NCBI GenBank assembly: GCA_001766655.1
Contig: MJCC01000019.1
Coordinates: forward strand, 122,930-163,348
Source: Phytomonas francai
Lineage: Eukaryota; Euglenozoa; Kinetoplastea; Trypanosomatida; Trypanosomatidae
Length of the DNA stretch: 40,419 nucleotides
Direction: 5' to 3'
Part shown: piece after piece, positions 1 through 9,286 of the stretch
Layout: the number at the start of each line of letters is the position of its first letter
Position numbering within the stretch: position 1 is the stretch's first letter
Notes under the pieces: generated by a model
Seen by the model: the letters and a program-made list of their open reading frames with translations, nothing else
The model's database searches: none
What the model was told of the DNA's origin: nothing
Position numbers and translations under genes: made by a program

Positions 1-1668
1 GCCGCCGCCGACGCCGGGCGCTGGGCGCCGAACCCCCTCACCGGGGACCTCCGCCCCCCCCGCCCGCACGACCCCCTCCCGCGCCCGCTCAAGCAGCGCG
101 TCGGCGGCGAGGAGGCGTGGCTGGAGGCGCAGGGGCTGATGCGCGCCGACGAGGTCCAGGGCCCGGGCGAGCGCATCCTCGCCGCGCACCACGTCATCAA
201 CTACCACTGCGGCGACTTTATCGAGGTCAACCCGCCGGCGGCGCTGCTCGAGGAGGCGGTCGGGGTCCTGCGGGCCTGGCAGGTCGAGGTCGCGCGGAGC
301 CCGTACCCGGGGCTCTTCGTCGTCACCCAGATGGGCGAGTACCACCGCGCGACCACGATCACGCCGGTCCCGCGGCGCTACGGGGTGCGCGGGGGGAACG
401 CGGTGGGCCGGAGCCCCGCGCAGGCCGTCCAGCTCTGCGCCCTCCACGCCCTCGACGTCCTCTGCGCCCTCGGCCTCCCGCTCTGCCGCGACGAGGCCGG
501 CCAGCGGCGGCTCCTCCGGCGGCGGCGGCGGCTCGGGATGCTGACGCCGGAGGGCATGCGGCGCGGCATGGCGCGGCCGAGGAGCCCCGCGTACATGCCG
601 AAGCTCAACGGCGCGGAATCGGACGCGGGCGCCGCGCCCACGACGCCATTCCACGCCGCGCCGCTGCCCGGGTACATCATCGAGGGCACCGCGGTGCGCC
701 TGCCCCCGCGGAGCGAGGATACGCTGGCGATTCTGCAGCTCCGCCTGCCCGAGGACTGCGACCTCCTCGGGGAGGGCTTCCCCGAGGACGAGATCCAGGC
801 CCTCGGCAACGACGTCAAGATATGCGTGCAGAACTACCTCCGGCAGATGTACAGCCTCTCCCAACAACAACAACCGCGCGACGACGACGACGACGACGAC
901 GACAGCGACCTTCCCCCCGAAGAGCGCGAGGAGCTCGAGAAGCTTTCGGAATGGGCCCGGAACTTCCCGCCGAACGTGAACGCGTCGGTCTACATAACCG
1001 GGTACGCCAAGCAGGTGAGCGTGTACAACATCGCCTATCTCCGCATTCCGACCCAGCCCATTCGGCCAGGCAACCCACCCGTCGCCAAGCCCAAACCCAG
1101 CGCAAATCCAAAACCGGCAGACCTCGAAATCGCCGCTCAACCACCTCGCGATCAGGTCGCTTCGCCGATCGCCAGCCCCGACGAGCACCCCGCGAACGGG
1201 GACCCCGACGAAGCCGGAAACCCGAACGGGAAGGCGAGCGGCCGGGCGACGGAGGGACGACACCTCCTCGCGGTGGGGGTGGCCTTAAAGAAGAAGGATG
1301 CAGAGCGGATGTGCTTCCTCCACGCCGCCGCCCTCCTCCAACACCACTGCGGCGAGGACGTCTTGGTGAACTACCGGATGGGTCTCCCACGCAAAGGCTG
1401 TGCTACGTCGTACGAAAATATTCAAAAAATGCACAAATCCTCCGGAGCGAGCACCGCGGTGGAAGCGAAGAAGGGGGAAAAATGTGAGGGCGACCAAGAC
1501 AACGGTGGCGGCTGGAAGGCAAAGCCGTGTGAGGCGGGAGAGTCCAAGCCGCCTCCGGTCGCGCCAAGGCCGTTTTTGCACGGAGCCATGAAAGCTTTCA
1601 TGGAGAGCGGGCGGTCTATTACGGCGCCAAAGCGGCGTCCGCCGCACCCACCTTTCAACCCTTTCTAA
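1..1668 (+). CDS. Protein with dsRNA-binding-like repeats, 5' end outside window
   Basis: The frame is open from base 1 to the TAA at 1666-1668 (555 codons), so the gene starts left of the window; the first in-window ATG (139) is probably internal. Two or three stretches resemble the beta-beta-beta-alpha plan of double-stranded-RNA-binding domains. One ends in a helix at about residues 147-161 (ALHALDVLCALG). Another includes GVALKKKDAERMCFLHAA at about 427-444, which looks like the G-x-SKKxAKxxAA helix of the family. Between them lie four Gln and eight Asp (residues 294-301, a GAC repeat). The last 100 residues are basic, Pro/Lys-rich and probably disordered. Kinetoplastid RNA-processing proteins, including the N-terminal part of the REH2 editing helicase, carry repeats of this kind, but no helicase domain follows here. 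The RNA-binding role is inferred from fold resemblance only. Confidence 0.6.
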   Translation, partial: AAADAGRWAPNPLTGDLRPPRPHDPLPRPLKQRVGGEEAWLEAQGLMRADEVQGPGERILAAHHVINYHCGDFIEVNPPAALLEEAVGVLRAWQVEVARSPYPGLFVVTQMGEYHRATTITPVPRRYGVRGGNAVGRSPAQAVQLCALHALDVLCALGLPLCRDEAGQRRLLRRRRRLGMLTPEGMRRGMARPRSPAYMPKLNGAESDAGAAPTTPFHAAPLPGYIIEGTAVRLPPRSEDTLAILQLRLPEDCDLLGEGFPEDEIQALGNDVKICVQNYLRQMYSLSQQQQPRDDDDDDDDSDLPPEEREELEKLSEWARNFPPNVNASVYITGYAKQVSVYNIAYLRIPTQPIRPGNPPVAKPKPSANPKPADLEIAAQPPRDQVASPIASPDEHPANGDPDEAGNPNGKASGRATEGRHLLAVGVALKKKDAERMCFLHAAALLQHHCGEDVLVNYRMGLPRKGCATSYENIQKMHKSSGASTAVEAKKGEKCEGDQDNGGGWKAKPCEAGESKPPPVAPRPFLHGAMKAFMESGRSITAPKRRPPHPPFNPF

Positions 1669-2225
1669 AAAGAAGAAAAAGAGGGAAGTGGGAAGCTTCC
1701 CCAACACCACTATCCCATATATACCTACACACCGCATGCGCGAGGAATGTGCTTTGTCTTATCGGGTGTATTTTTCAACACATGGCGGGTGTTGTTTCTA
1801 CTTGTTGTTTTTCGCGTGTGTAAAGCTCACCGTTCGAGTGCCTCCCCCCCCCACACACACACACACGAAAAAAAAAAAGTGGGGGCAGAATGAGGTTCAA
1901 AAAGATGTCGCTTCACTTTGATTATTTCTTGTCAGGCTCTGTTATCCTTTTCCCTTTCTCTCCTCATGTGTTTTACCCCCTTTTGAGGGAATATTTTTGT
2001 AGTTGGCCTTTTCCCTCTTGTATTGACATGTAAAAGTGCACAAACGCTTTACAGCTAGAGAATTCATTTGATCTTGCGTGCTTCCGTCAGCGGTGGACCT
2101 TCCTCAGCGGTCACAAACACAGTGCGGTGTGTGTGCATGCGTATTAGCGAAATAGCCGGGCTACAAACAAACAGAACGAAGGATTAAAGATTCGAATCGT
2201 ATTTATAGTTTTATCTATTCCTTAT
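1669..2225. other. Intergenic region
   Basis: This stretch is T-rich, with a (CA)n run near 1853-1866 followed by an A-run. It would hold the 3' UTR of the dsRBD-like gene and the splice-acceptor region of the cyclophilin gene; the closest acceptor-like AG upstream of the cyclophilin ATG is near 2207 (TTTATAG). No convincing ORF is present. Confidence 0.5.
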
Positions 2226-3131
2226 ATGATAGCAAAGAGCTTTACTAGTTCGCGGCCCGTGGCGCCTGGGAGCGTGGTGGCCGGTTCGACCGCATCCGGG
2301 GTCTCCTACATTAGCCACGCCTCTCGCCCGGGGCCGAGCGCCTGTTGGATGGAGCTCGCCGTCTTTGCGCGCTTTCCGAAGGTCCCCTCGCTCGCGGGGC
2401 GACGCCTGCAGGAGGGCGAGGCGCTTCTCACGGCCACCGATGGCGCCGGCGAGCCGATCACGCGAATCCGCCTCGACTTCGAGCTCTTCGACGACGAATG
2501 CCCGCTCACCTGCGCGTATTTTCGGCGGCTTTGCGCCCACGACGGGGCGCCCGCCTCGTCCTTTTCGCCAGAAAGGCGAGGAGGGGGGGCGGCCGGGGGG
2601 GATGGGGCGGACCCCTTCGCCGGGCTCCGCGTCGTGGGGCGCTCGACGCGTGCGCGGCCGTACGACTACTATTATAAAGACCTCACCCCGTCCTACCGCG
2701 GGACCTTTTTCCACAAAATCCTCCCCGACTTGTGCGCGCAGGGCGGCGACCTCACCCTCCGGCTCGCGCCCGGCGGCTCGAACGGCTTCAACGGCGGCGG
2801 GCGCGTCCGGGGGTGGTTTCCCGACGAGTCGAAGCGCCGCCGCTTCGCCGCGGCCGGGCTTCTCGGGATGGCGAACAACGGCCCGGACAGCAACGGCGCG
2901 CAGTTTTTTATTACGACCACCGCCGCCCGCGCGGAGGTTTTTGAGGGGCGCCACGTCTGTTTTGGCCGCGCCCGCCGCGGCCTCGCCGCGTTTCTCGAGG
3001 CCGTCGCCCCGTTCGGCGACCCCGGCGGCCACCCCACGCGGTACGTCGTCGTCGTGGACTGCGGGGAGGGGGGGGCAGCCGATTCGGACGGCCTCGACGA
3101 ATACCCAACCGAGGGAAGCCTTTCCCAGTGA
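2226..3131 (+). CDS. Divergent cyclophilin-type peptidyl-prolyl isomerase-like protein
   Basis: This 301-residue protein has a cyclophilin fold from about residue 75 to 280. Family motifs are clear: FHKILPDLCAQGGD at 162-175, GLLGMANNGPDSNGAQFFIT at 211-230, EGRHVCFGR at 240-248 and a final VVDCGE. Cyclophilins catalyse cis-trans isomerisation of X-Pro bonds. In human cyclophilin A numbering, the catalytic Arg55 is Lys164 here, Phe60 is Leu169, Met61 is Cys170 and Trp121 is Val238; Gln63, Phe113 and His126 are kept. Activity and cyclosporin binding are therefore probably reduced. A Gly-rich insertion fills residues 110-135. The first 41 residues are rich in Ser and Arg with no acidic residue and could be a mitochondrial presequence; a second ATG at 2349 would remove it. 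The C-terminal 20 residues are acidic. Confidence 0.88.
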   Translation: MIAKSFTSSRPVAPGSVVAGSTASGVSYISHASRPGPSACWMELAVFARFPKVPSLAGRRLQEGEALLTATDGAGEPITRIRLDFELFDDECPLTCAYFRRLCAHDGAPASSFSPERRGGGAAGGDGADPFAGLRVVGRSTRARPYDYYYKDLTPSYRGTFFHKILPDLCAQGGDLTLRLAPGGSNGFNGGGRVRGWFPDESKRRRFAAAGLLGMANNGPDSNGAQFFITTTAARAEVFEGRHVCFGRARRGLAAFLEAVAPFGDPGGHPTRYVVVVDCGEGGAADSDGLDEYPTEGSLSQ

Positions 3132-3324
3132 TAAAAAACGAGAGGTGAGGGGGGATTACTACAACGGAAACCCCCCCTCCCCTCGGGAATGTGTGATAGG
3201 ACCGAGACCATTTTAAAAAAAAAAAGGTAAAGTTGATGCACGTCTGAAATCACTTGAGGCTAGTGAAATGATGTCCAATAACGTGTGTTCTGTACGTGCG
3301 ATGTATAATAGACATTTGTATATT

Positions 3325-3366
<42 letters not shown>
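3325..3366. repeat. (TA)n followed by (GA)n microsatellite
   Basis: Twelve TA units are followed immediately by nine GA units, read directly from the sequence. Confidence 0.95.
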
Positions 3367-3690
3367 ACTATAAACAATGGAAAATTCCGATGGTACTTTT
3401 TTTTGCTTATTATTTGATGTGAGGAAATAAAACCATCTTATGAGTAGGAATCGTTCTTCCTTCAAGAGGTTTTTCCCTCATTCGCTCCCATGATGGTAGC
3501 TATATATCTATATATAGATATATATGTGGGTGTAAGTATCAAAAAAAAGGAACCAAACAAAGGAAAACGTTGAAAGTAGTGAGAAGGTAAAACAAGGGCT
3601 TGGGCTGAAATTGGTCTGTCTGTCCCTCCTCTTTTACGGTGCATCTACTTTCAGATCTTTATCAAGTCAAAAATATATAAATTGTGTATA

Positions 3691-3705
3691 CATATTCAAT
3701 TACAG
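3691..3705 (+). promoter_or_regulatory. Candidate trans-splice acceptor of OSCA/CSC1-like gene
   Basis: CATATTCAATTACAG ends at 3705 and the ATG follows at 3717 with no ATG between. If this is the acceptor, the upstream in-frame ATG at 3684 is outside the mRNA, which fixes the start at 3717. The pyrimidine tract is weak, so the call is tentative. Confidence 0.45.
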
Positions 3706-3716
3706 ACGGGGGCAAA

Positions 3717-6700
3717 ATGAGTAGTGAATCGTCATTCTTAACAAACAGTAGTGATTTCATTGTCTTCCGATCCTCGATCGAGGTAAATCTCAAATCAACC
3801 TTTATTGTTTCCTTCACATGCCTTGCCATCTTCGCGGCTGTGTTTTCCTACCTATGCTGGACCGAGACCTTATGGATTAAGATCTTCTTCAGGATCAATC
3901 ATACGCTATTAGTCCCGCGAGAGGGCGGGACGTCCTTCCACGAGGTCCCTTCGGAGGATGGGACTAGGAACTCCCTCCCCCCCCCCCGCGATCGCGCCGG
4001 GGGGGATGCGCCCCAGGTCGGATCCCCCCCAAGGGCCGAAAACGGGGCCGATCGGGCGAGCTGGCGCGCCCTGAGCCTTCCCGCGCGCTCGGCGCTCTTT
4101 TCGCTGCCCTCGCTTCGCGATTTAATCCGGGTGGAGGAGCATCCCCCGCGCGGGTGCCTTCCGAGGGCCCCTCTGCCGACGTCGTTCTCGCAGGGGGAGG
4201 CGGGGAGCCTCGGCGGCGGCCACGACGACGACCCCGACGTCTCGCGCGCGTCGGAGGCGATCCCGGGCGGCGAAAACGAAGAAGGGCGCGGGGCCGCCTT
4301 CGCGCCGGAGGCGGGCTTCTCGCGCGACTACGCGGACCCCCAGGCGGTGCTCTACGTCTACACGCTGAAGTACTTCACGGCGGTGATGCTCTTCGGCGGG
4401 TTCTTCACGATTTGGATCCTGGCCCTCGCGATGAACTCCGGGATGACCGTGGAGGACAGACGGAAAGCAAGGGGAGGGGGAAACAGCACCGCCGACGCGC
4501 AATTCCAGGCCATTTTCAAGATGACCGTGCAGAGCATCCCGGCGAAGAGCTGGATGTGGTGGGTGGTGGGGCTGCTGAACGCGGGCTTTGCGGGGGTGGT
4601 GACGGCGCTGACGATCGGCTTCGTGCGCGCGGCGGGGCGGTACGTGGACGGGGTGATGGCGCGGCAGCTCAGCCGGGCCCCGGGCTACCGCCTCGTCTGC
4701 GTGCGCAGCGCCCGGCGGAGCGACGTCGCCTCGGTCGCGAGCTTTCACGAGCGCTTCCTCGCCGAGAGGGTCTACTTTAGCGCGGACAGCAATAGCCCGC
4801 GGTGGCACTCGTGGCTCGAGTGGCTGCACCCTGACTTTATCTGGCGCCTGATCCGGGACCGGAGCTCGATGCTGGACCGCTCGGATACGATCCTGTGGGA
4901 GTCGAGAAAGGTGCGCCGCGTCGTGATCACGCAGCGGCCGCCGGCCGGCATGCTCGCCACGATGCGCAGGGAGCGGCGCTACGTCAAGAAGCTCCAGGAG
5001 GCCATCACGGCGCGCAGGGCGCGCGAGCGGAAGGCCGCCGCCGCCGCCGAAAAAAATGGGGGAGAGCGCGGGACCGAAAACGACGCCCGCGGGTCGGCCG
5101 ACGACGAGAACGCGACCCCGGTCGGGGTGGTCGTGGACGACGGCGAGACACCGCCGGACGGGCGCCGCAAGGCGCGCTGGCTGTCCTGCTGCCCCCGCGA
5201 GCTGAGCGTGGAGGACTGCGAGGACCGACTCCGCGACGCCGCGGTAAGGCTCAACCAGTACATCGTGGAAGCCCCCATGCAGAAGGCGGATCTGACCAGC
5301 TTTGTCGAATTCGAGGATAGCCGCGCGGCTTTCGAGTTCATCAACCTCTTTCGGGTGTGCTTTGGGACCTTCACGAGCAGCGCGCTCGCGAGCATCGCGG
5401 GCCCCCATCAAGACATCCTCCTGGAAAACCTCCAAATTGACAAACACTCCGCCATCCTGCGTCGGGGGCTCATGACGGTGCTCTTCATCGTGCTGGTCAC
5501 GTGCTACAGCATCCCAATCGCCGCGATCAGCTCGCTGGAGAACATCGCCTTGATCCTGGGCTACCACGACGAGTTTGTGAAGTATTACGAGGCACACATC
5601 CCGCTCTGGATGAGCCAGATCATCATGTCCTACCTCCCCATCGCCGTCCTGGCCCTGTTCAACCTCATCTTGCCGGTGATTATACGGTACATCGTCAGGA
5701 CGATGAAGCTCTTCCGGCGCCACGAGTTCGAGCAGGAGTGTCTGCAGCTGCAAACCCTCTTCATGGTCTTGTCCGGTGTCATTTTCCAGTCCGCGCTGCA
5801 GGGAGGCCTCGAGGAGCTCGCGAGCTTCGTGAACACGCCGAGCCGGGACGTCGCGCGGACCTTCTTCATCGACTGCGTCGTCCCGAAAAGCAACGGCTAC
5901 TTCTACGCGAAGGTGCTGTACGCGCTCGGGCTCTCGATCTGGGTCGACGCGATCGACCCGGTCGCCTTCTTGAAGGCCCTTTTCCTCCGCGGCTACGCGC
6001 GGACGCAGTCCGCCTACGACGCCCTCTTCGCGCGCCGCCTGCCGGACTACGTGGACTGGTATAGCTTCGACATCACGACGCTCACCGTCGGGCTGCTCTT
6101 CCACATGTCCGTCCCGCTGCTCGTGCCGGCGGTGGCCGTCTACTTCGGGGTGCGCTACCTCCTCCAGCGCGCGCGGCTCTTCGACCAGCACCGCACCGAC
6201 CTCCCGGCCGCGCGGGACTGCACGAACTTCGGGCTCCCCGCCTGGGTGCTCCGCCGGACGATGCTGCTCTACGTCCTCGCGGAGGCCGGCGGGCTCTTCG
6301 TGCTCGTCGCGAGCGCGCACCTCGGCGGGGTCGTGCTCGTCGCCCTCACCCTCACGACGGCCTGCGGGCTCGCCCTCTACGTCGGCCTCGCCACGCGCGA
6401 TTGGGCGGCCTCGCTCCGCCGAATCCACGACCTCGCCGTCCGCGGCGACGTCGAGGCCGCGCGCGAGGGCGCCGCCCCCCTCCAAAACGACAACGACGAA
6501 ACCGGCGGCGGGGGCGGGGGCCAGCCGCACCTCCAGCTGAGTATGGGGGCCTCCGTCCTCGAGTACGAGCCCACGAGCCCCGTGATGAACGCGGGGGTCG
6601 GGAAGGTCTGCCCGGAGTGCGCGATGCAGCTCCGCGGGCTCGCGCGGAGCTCGTCCTGCGTCGCGCGGTATCGGCGCAGCTGCCTGTACCTCCCCCTGCA

Positions 6701-6809
6701 CCTCCGCCTCCGCATCATCGACGTCGAGGACGAGATCGCGAAGATGCACGCGGCGCGCTACGACGTCGTGCGGTACTGGGACGAGGCGGGGGGCCCGCAC
6801 CCCGACTAG
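3717..6809 (+). CDS. OSCA/CSC1-like (DUF221) cation channel family protein
   Basis: This 1030-residue polytopic protein has the layout of the OSCA/TMEM63/CSC1 family, which forms mechanically or osmotically gated cation channels. One N-terminal membrane helix lies at about 27-48. Two more, at about 217-240 and 279-303, flank a low-complexity loop. A long cytosolic segment (about 304-580) follows, and then a cluster of about seven helices between 584 and 891, with the family-like stretch SLENIALILGYHDEFVKYYE near 605-625. The cytosolic segment carries a basic/acidic low-complexity insertion (about 420-490). The loop between helices 1 and 2 is about 170 residues and very G+C-rich, whereas the first 65 codons are A+T-rich. 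The C-terminal tail has a CPEC pair and further Cys. The start is at 3717 because an acceptor-like AG lies at 3704-3705. The membrane (plasma or organellar) is unknown. Confidence 0.85.
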   Translation: MSSESSFLTNSSDFIVFRSSIEVNLKSTFIVSFTCLAIFAAVFSYLCWTETLWIKIFFRINHTLLVPREGGTSFHEVPSEDGTRNSLPPPRDRAGGDAPQVGSPPRAENGADRASWRALSLPARSALFSLPSLRDLIRVEEHPPRGCLPRAPLPTSFSQGEAGSLGGGHDDDPDVSRASEAIPGGENEEGRGAAFAPEAGFSRDYADPQAVLYVYTLKYFTAVMLFGGFFTIWILALAMNSGMTVEDRRKARGGGNSTADAQFQAIFKMTVQSIPAKSWMWWVVGLLNAGFAGVVTALTIGFVRAAGRYVDGVMARQLSRAPGYRLVCVRSARRSDVASVASFHERFLAERVYFSADSNSPRWHSWLEWLHPDFIWRLIRDRSSMLDRSDTILWESRKVRRVVITQRPPAGMLATMRRERRYVKKLQEAITARRARERKAAAAAEKNGGERGTENDARGSADDENATPVGVVVDDGETPPDGRRKARWLSCCPRELSVEDCEDRLRDAAVRLNQYIVEAPMQKADLTSFVEFEDSRAAFEFINLFRVCFGTFTSSALASIAGPHQDILLENLQIDKHSAILRRGLMTVLFIVLVTCYSIPIAAISSLENIALILGYHDEFVKYYEAHIPLWMSQIIMSYLPIAVLALFNLILPVIIRYIVRTMKLFRRHEFEQECLQLQTLFMVLSGVIFQSALQGGLEELASFVNTPSRDVARTFFIDCVVPKSNGYFYAKVLYALGLSIWVDAIDPVAFLKALFLRGYARTQSAYDALFARRLPDYVDWYSFDITTLTVGLLFHMSVPLLVPAVAVYFGVRYLLQRARLFDQHRTDLPAARDCTNFGLPAWVLRRTMLLYVLAEAGGLFVLVASAHLGGVVLVALTLTTACGLALYVGLATRDWAASLRRIHDLAVRGDVEAAREGAAPLQNDNDETGGGGGGQPHLQLSMGASVLEYEPTSPVMNAGVGKVCPECAMQLRGLARSSSCVARYRRSCLYLPLHLRLRIIDVEDEIAKMHAARYDVVRYWDEAGGPHPD

Positions 6810-7678
6810 GATCTCCAAGAGCCGAGGGAAAGCCCGGACGCTTTCCTCAAACGCAAACTAATCCGGTATCGATCTATATAGATAGATAGATAGATACATG
6901 TCGATATGCGAGGACAGGTCTAGATCTCTACCAAGCACACACATGCATCGGGGGCTGATGAACTTTCCAAGGGATCGGAATCTTGCGTGGGCGTGGGGGT
7001 CTGATTTCATGGGGGGTTACTGCGTCGTAAAATTCTTCGGGTCTCATTCTCGACGAAATTATAACCCCACTAGCTGGCGATAACTCCCCAGTTGCTGCTG
7101 TTGTTTTAACCTAAAATTCATATGCTTATTGAGTTTCACTTTTAATACTTGTAATACACGTATCTGTACACATATAGATATATAAAAACATCTCGAGTTT
7201 ATTGCGAACTTGCAAATATTCTCTTCTTTACTTTTAGAGTTAAGAAGCTTCACCCGGCTGCGTTTTTTGACTTTTAAATAGTTGGTCCATGTAGCCGCCC
7301 TCCTTTGTGTGTTTGCCAACAATGCATATGCATTTATTGCTGTGTATGTATGTATCACTACTAATACAATAGATGTGATTCCTTTAACAGAAAAAGAAGA
7401 AGAAGAAGAGGGGAAGGGGGGCGATATCTATCTCTGTGTGTGTGTGTGTGTGTGCCTGTGTATTCGTTTGAGTGTTCAGCCCACTTGGATTCTCATGCGT
7501 GGTTTCCCTTTTTTTTCTAAAATGGCATTCAAGGAAGCAACCCACACTAACGTTTCTACGACACTTGCAATAGAATATTTGAAAAAGAAAAAAAGGAAGA
7601 CGACCCATTTCGGAAAGCGTGAAACACAGAGTCTCTAAGAAGAAGAAGAAAAAGAGGAAAACAGAGACGAAGAAGTCA
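6810..7678. other. Intergenic region, microsatellites
   Basis: This 870-base A+T-leaning spacer has a short GATA repeat (about 6880-6896), a GAAGAA run (about 7391-7410), a (TG)n tract (7435-7454) and T-runs. It contains short ORFs on both strands without convincing coding composition. The last part must carry the 5' UTR and splice acceptor of coatomer delta; the AG after the T-run at 7508-7517 is a candidate. Confidence 0.5.
7435..7454. repeat. (TG)n microsatellite
   Basis: Ten TG units, read directly. Confidence 0.95.
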
Positions 7679-9286
7679 ATGACCATTATCTCGGCTGCAA
7701 TAGTCAACAAGCAGGGTCAGATCATCCTGTCACGGCAGTTCTCCGATGTCAGTCGCGTCCGAATCGAGGGGATGTTATCCGCGTTCCCGCGTCTGCTGGA
7801 GTCCGCGACGAACGCGCAGGCCACGTATATGACGGCCGGCAGTGTATGTTATGTTTACCAGCCCCTGGAGGACATGTTCCTCATCCTGATCACCACAATC
7901 AAGAGCAACCTCGTCGAGGATCTCGAGATGCTCCACCTTATCAGCCGAGTCATTCCGGAGTACGCCCCGGAAGGGATCACCCAGAGCTCGCTCGAAGCGA
8001 GCGCCTTCGAGATCTTCTTCGCCATAGACGAGATCATCGCCGGTGGCAAGCGCGAGGACACCACGATCGAGCAGATCCAAACCTACCTCGAGATGGACTC
8101 CTACGAGGAGAAGATGGCGATCGAGGCGCGGCAGAAGCAGGTCGAGAACGCGCGCCGCGTGACCAAGGAGCAGGCGAAGATCCTGAACAACCGCCGTCGG
8201 GCCGCGGGCATCGCCGGATTCGGCGCGGGCGACCCCAACTACGGCGGCTTCGGCAACGACACGCTCGAGAGCGGCGGCGGCGTGCCTTTCCAGGCCTACA
8301 CGATGCCCCCCCCCTCCCTGCCCTCCCCCACCGCGGCGTCGGACGGCTGGACGACGACGACGACGACGACGACGCGGCCGCCGGCGCCGCGCACGGCCAT
8401 GCGCCTCTCCGCGGCCCGCAAAACAGACCCCTCGAGCCGCGTCCAGCGGGAGATCGCAGGGGGGCCGGCGAAGGAAGCCGAGAAAGGGAAGGAGGCGAAG
8501 GAAGGCGTGCGGCCGCGGGCGGGGCGGGAGGGCGCCGCGGGGGTGCTCGTGCGCGTCGAAGAGACCTTCAGCGCGACGCTCGACCCCGCGGGCGAGCCCG
8601 CGGGGGCCGCCGAGGTGCGCGGGGAGCTGACCCTGCTCCTCTCGGACCCCGCCCACGCCGCGCTCCGCCTGCACCTCGGCCCGGTCAACCCCCAGTTCGA
8701 CTTCCGCGCGCACCTGAAGCTTCACCGCGGGCTCTTCGCGAGCGACCGGGTCCTCGTGATGGCCGGCGGCCAGCCCTTCCCCGTCCAACAGCCCCTCACC
8801 CTCCTCCGCTGGCGGCTCGGCCCGAAAAGCGCAAACGGGGGCTGGAAGAGCGGGGAGGTCGTGCGGGCGCCGATCCGGTTCGCGTGCTGGGGCCAGCCCG
8901 GCGGGATCACCGTCGAGTACGAGCTCGCGGACCAGGCCGCGGCCGCGCTGGAGGGGCTCCAGCTCGGGATCCCGACGTCCGGGGCGGGGCTCGCGCGGGT
9001 CGAGGCCAGCGCCGGCCACGCCGACCTCGAGGCCGACCACGTCGTCTGGCGTATCGGGCTCGTCGACGGGGAGCACGACCCGGCGGGGAATATCGACCTC
9101 CACCTCGCGGACCCGGACCAGGGCGCCGCCACGCCGTCAATCTTCTTCCCGATCACCATCTCCTTCCACTCAAAGGTTAGCGTGGGGATGGTCAGGATAG
9201 AGGAGGTGACGAACACCGAGACCGGACTTTCTGTCCCCTTCAGTCAGCAGGTCACCTTAAAGACCGACCGCTTTGTCATCGAATGA
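7679..9286 (+). CDS. Coatomer subunit delta (delta-COP)
   Basis: This 535-residue protein is the medium-chain subunit of the COPI coat, which drives retrograde Golgi-to-ER and intra-Golgi transport. Residues 1-140 are a longin domain: a hydrophobic strand (MTIISAAIVNKQGQII), YMTAGSVCYVYQPLEDMFLILIT at about 50-72, and the FEIFFAIDEII helix at 110-120. A charged helix (about 140-175) leads to a Gly/Pro/Thr-rich linker with eight consecutive Thr (225-232, from an ACG repeat). A mu-homology domain fills about 288-535, ending in the family's F-S-x-Q-V-T-L-K-T-D-R-F-V-I-E type strand. The length is close to that of human ARCN1 (511). The frame extends upstream to a GTG, but the ATG at 7679 begins the conserved longin strand. 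The first codons are less G+C-rich than the rest. Confidence 0.95.
   Translation: MTIISAAIVNKQGQIILSRQFSDVSRVRIEGMLSAFPRLLESATNAQATYMTAGSVCYVYQPLEDMFLILITTIKSNLVEDLEMLHLISRVIPEYAPEGITQSSLEASAFEIFFAIDEIIAGGKREDTTIEQIQTYLEMDSYEEKMAIEARQKQVENARRVTKEQAKILNNRRRAAGIAGFGAGDPNYGGFGNDTLESGGGVPFQAYTMPPPSLPSPTAASDGWTTTTTTTTRPPAPRTAMRLSAARKTDPSSRVQREIAGGPAKEAEKGKEAKEGVRPRAGREGAAGVLVRVEETFSATLDPAGEPAGAAEVRGELTLLLSDPAHAALRLHLGPVNPQFDFRAHLKLHRGLFASDRVLVMAGGQPFPVQQPLTLLRWRLGPKSANGGWKSGEVVRAPIRFACWGQPGGITVEYELADQAAAALEGLQLGIPTSGAGLARVEASAGHADLEADHVVWRIGLVDGEHDPAGNIDLHLADPDQGAATPSIFFPITISFHSKVSVGMVRIEEVTNTETGLSVPFSQQVTLKTDRFVIE
8351..8374 (+). repeat. Coding ACG trinucleotide repeat (poly-Thr)
   Basis: Eight ACG codons encode Thr 225-232 in the coatomer delta linker. 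It is a candidate for replication slippage in a disordered region. Confidence 0.9.

Larger units (their letters stand above)
3132..3716. other. Intergenic region with TA/GA microsatellite and palindrome
   Basis: This region holds a (TA)n run (3325-3348) passing directly into (GA)n (3349-3366), a perfect 24-bp A+T palindrome at 3501-3524, and the splice-acceptor-like TTCAATTACAG ending at 3705, eleven bases before the ATG of the channel gene. No ORF in it looks coding. Confidence 0.6.

Noticed and set aside
4122..6818. Minus-strand ORF of 898 codons antisense to the OSCA-like gene
   Set aside because: It is a shadow. G/C at third positions on the sense strand removes stops from one antisense frame. 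The translation is Arg/Glu/His-rich with no domain, and the sense frame has clear membrane helices.
7775..9103. Minus-strand ORF of 442 codons antisense to coatomer delta
   Set aside because: Same compositional effect; the sense frame is a certain delta-COP.
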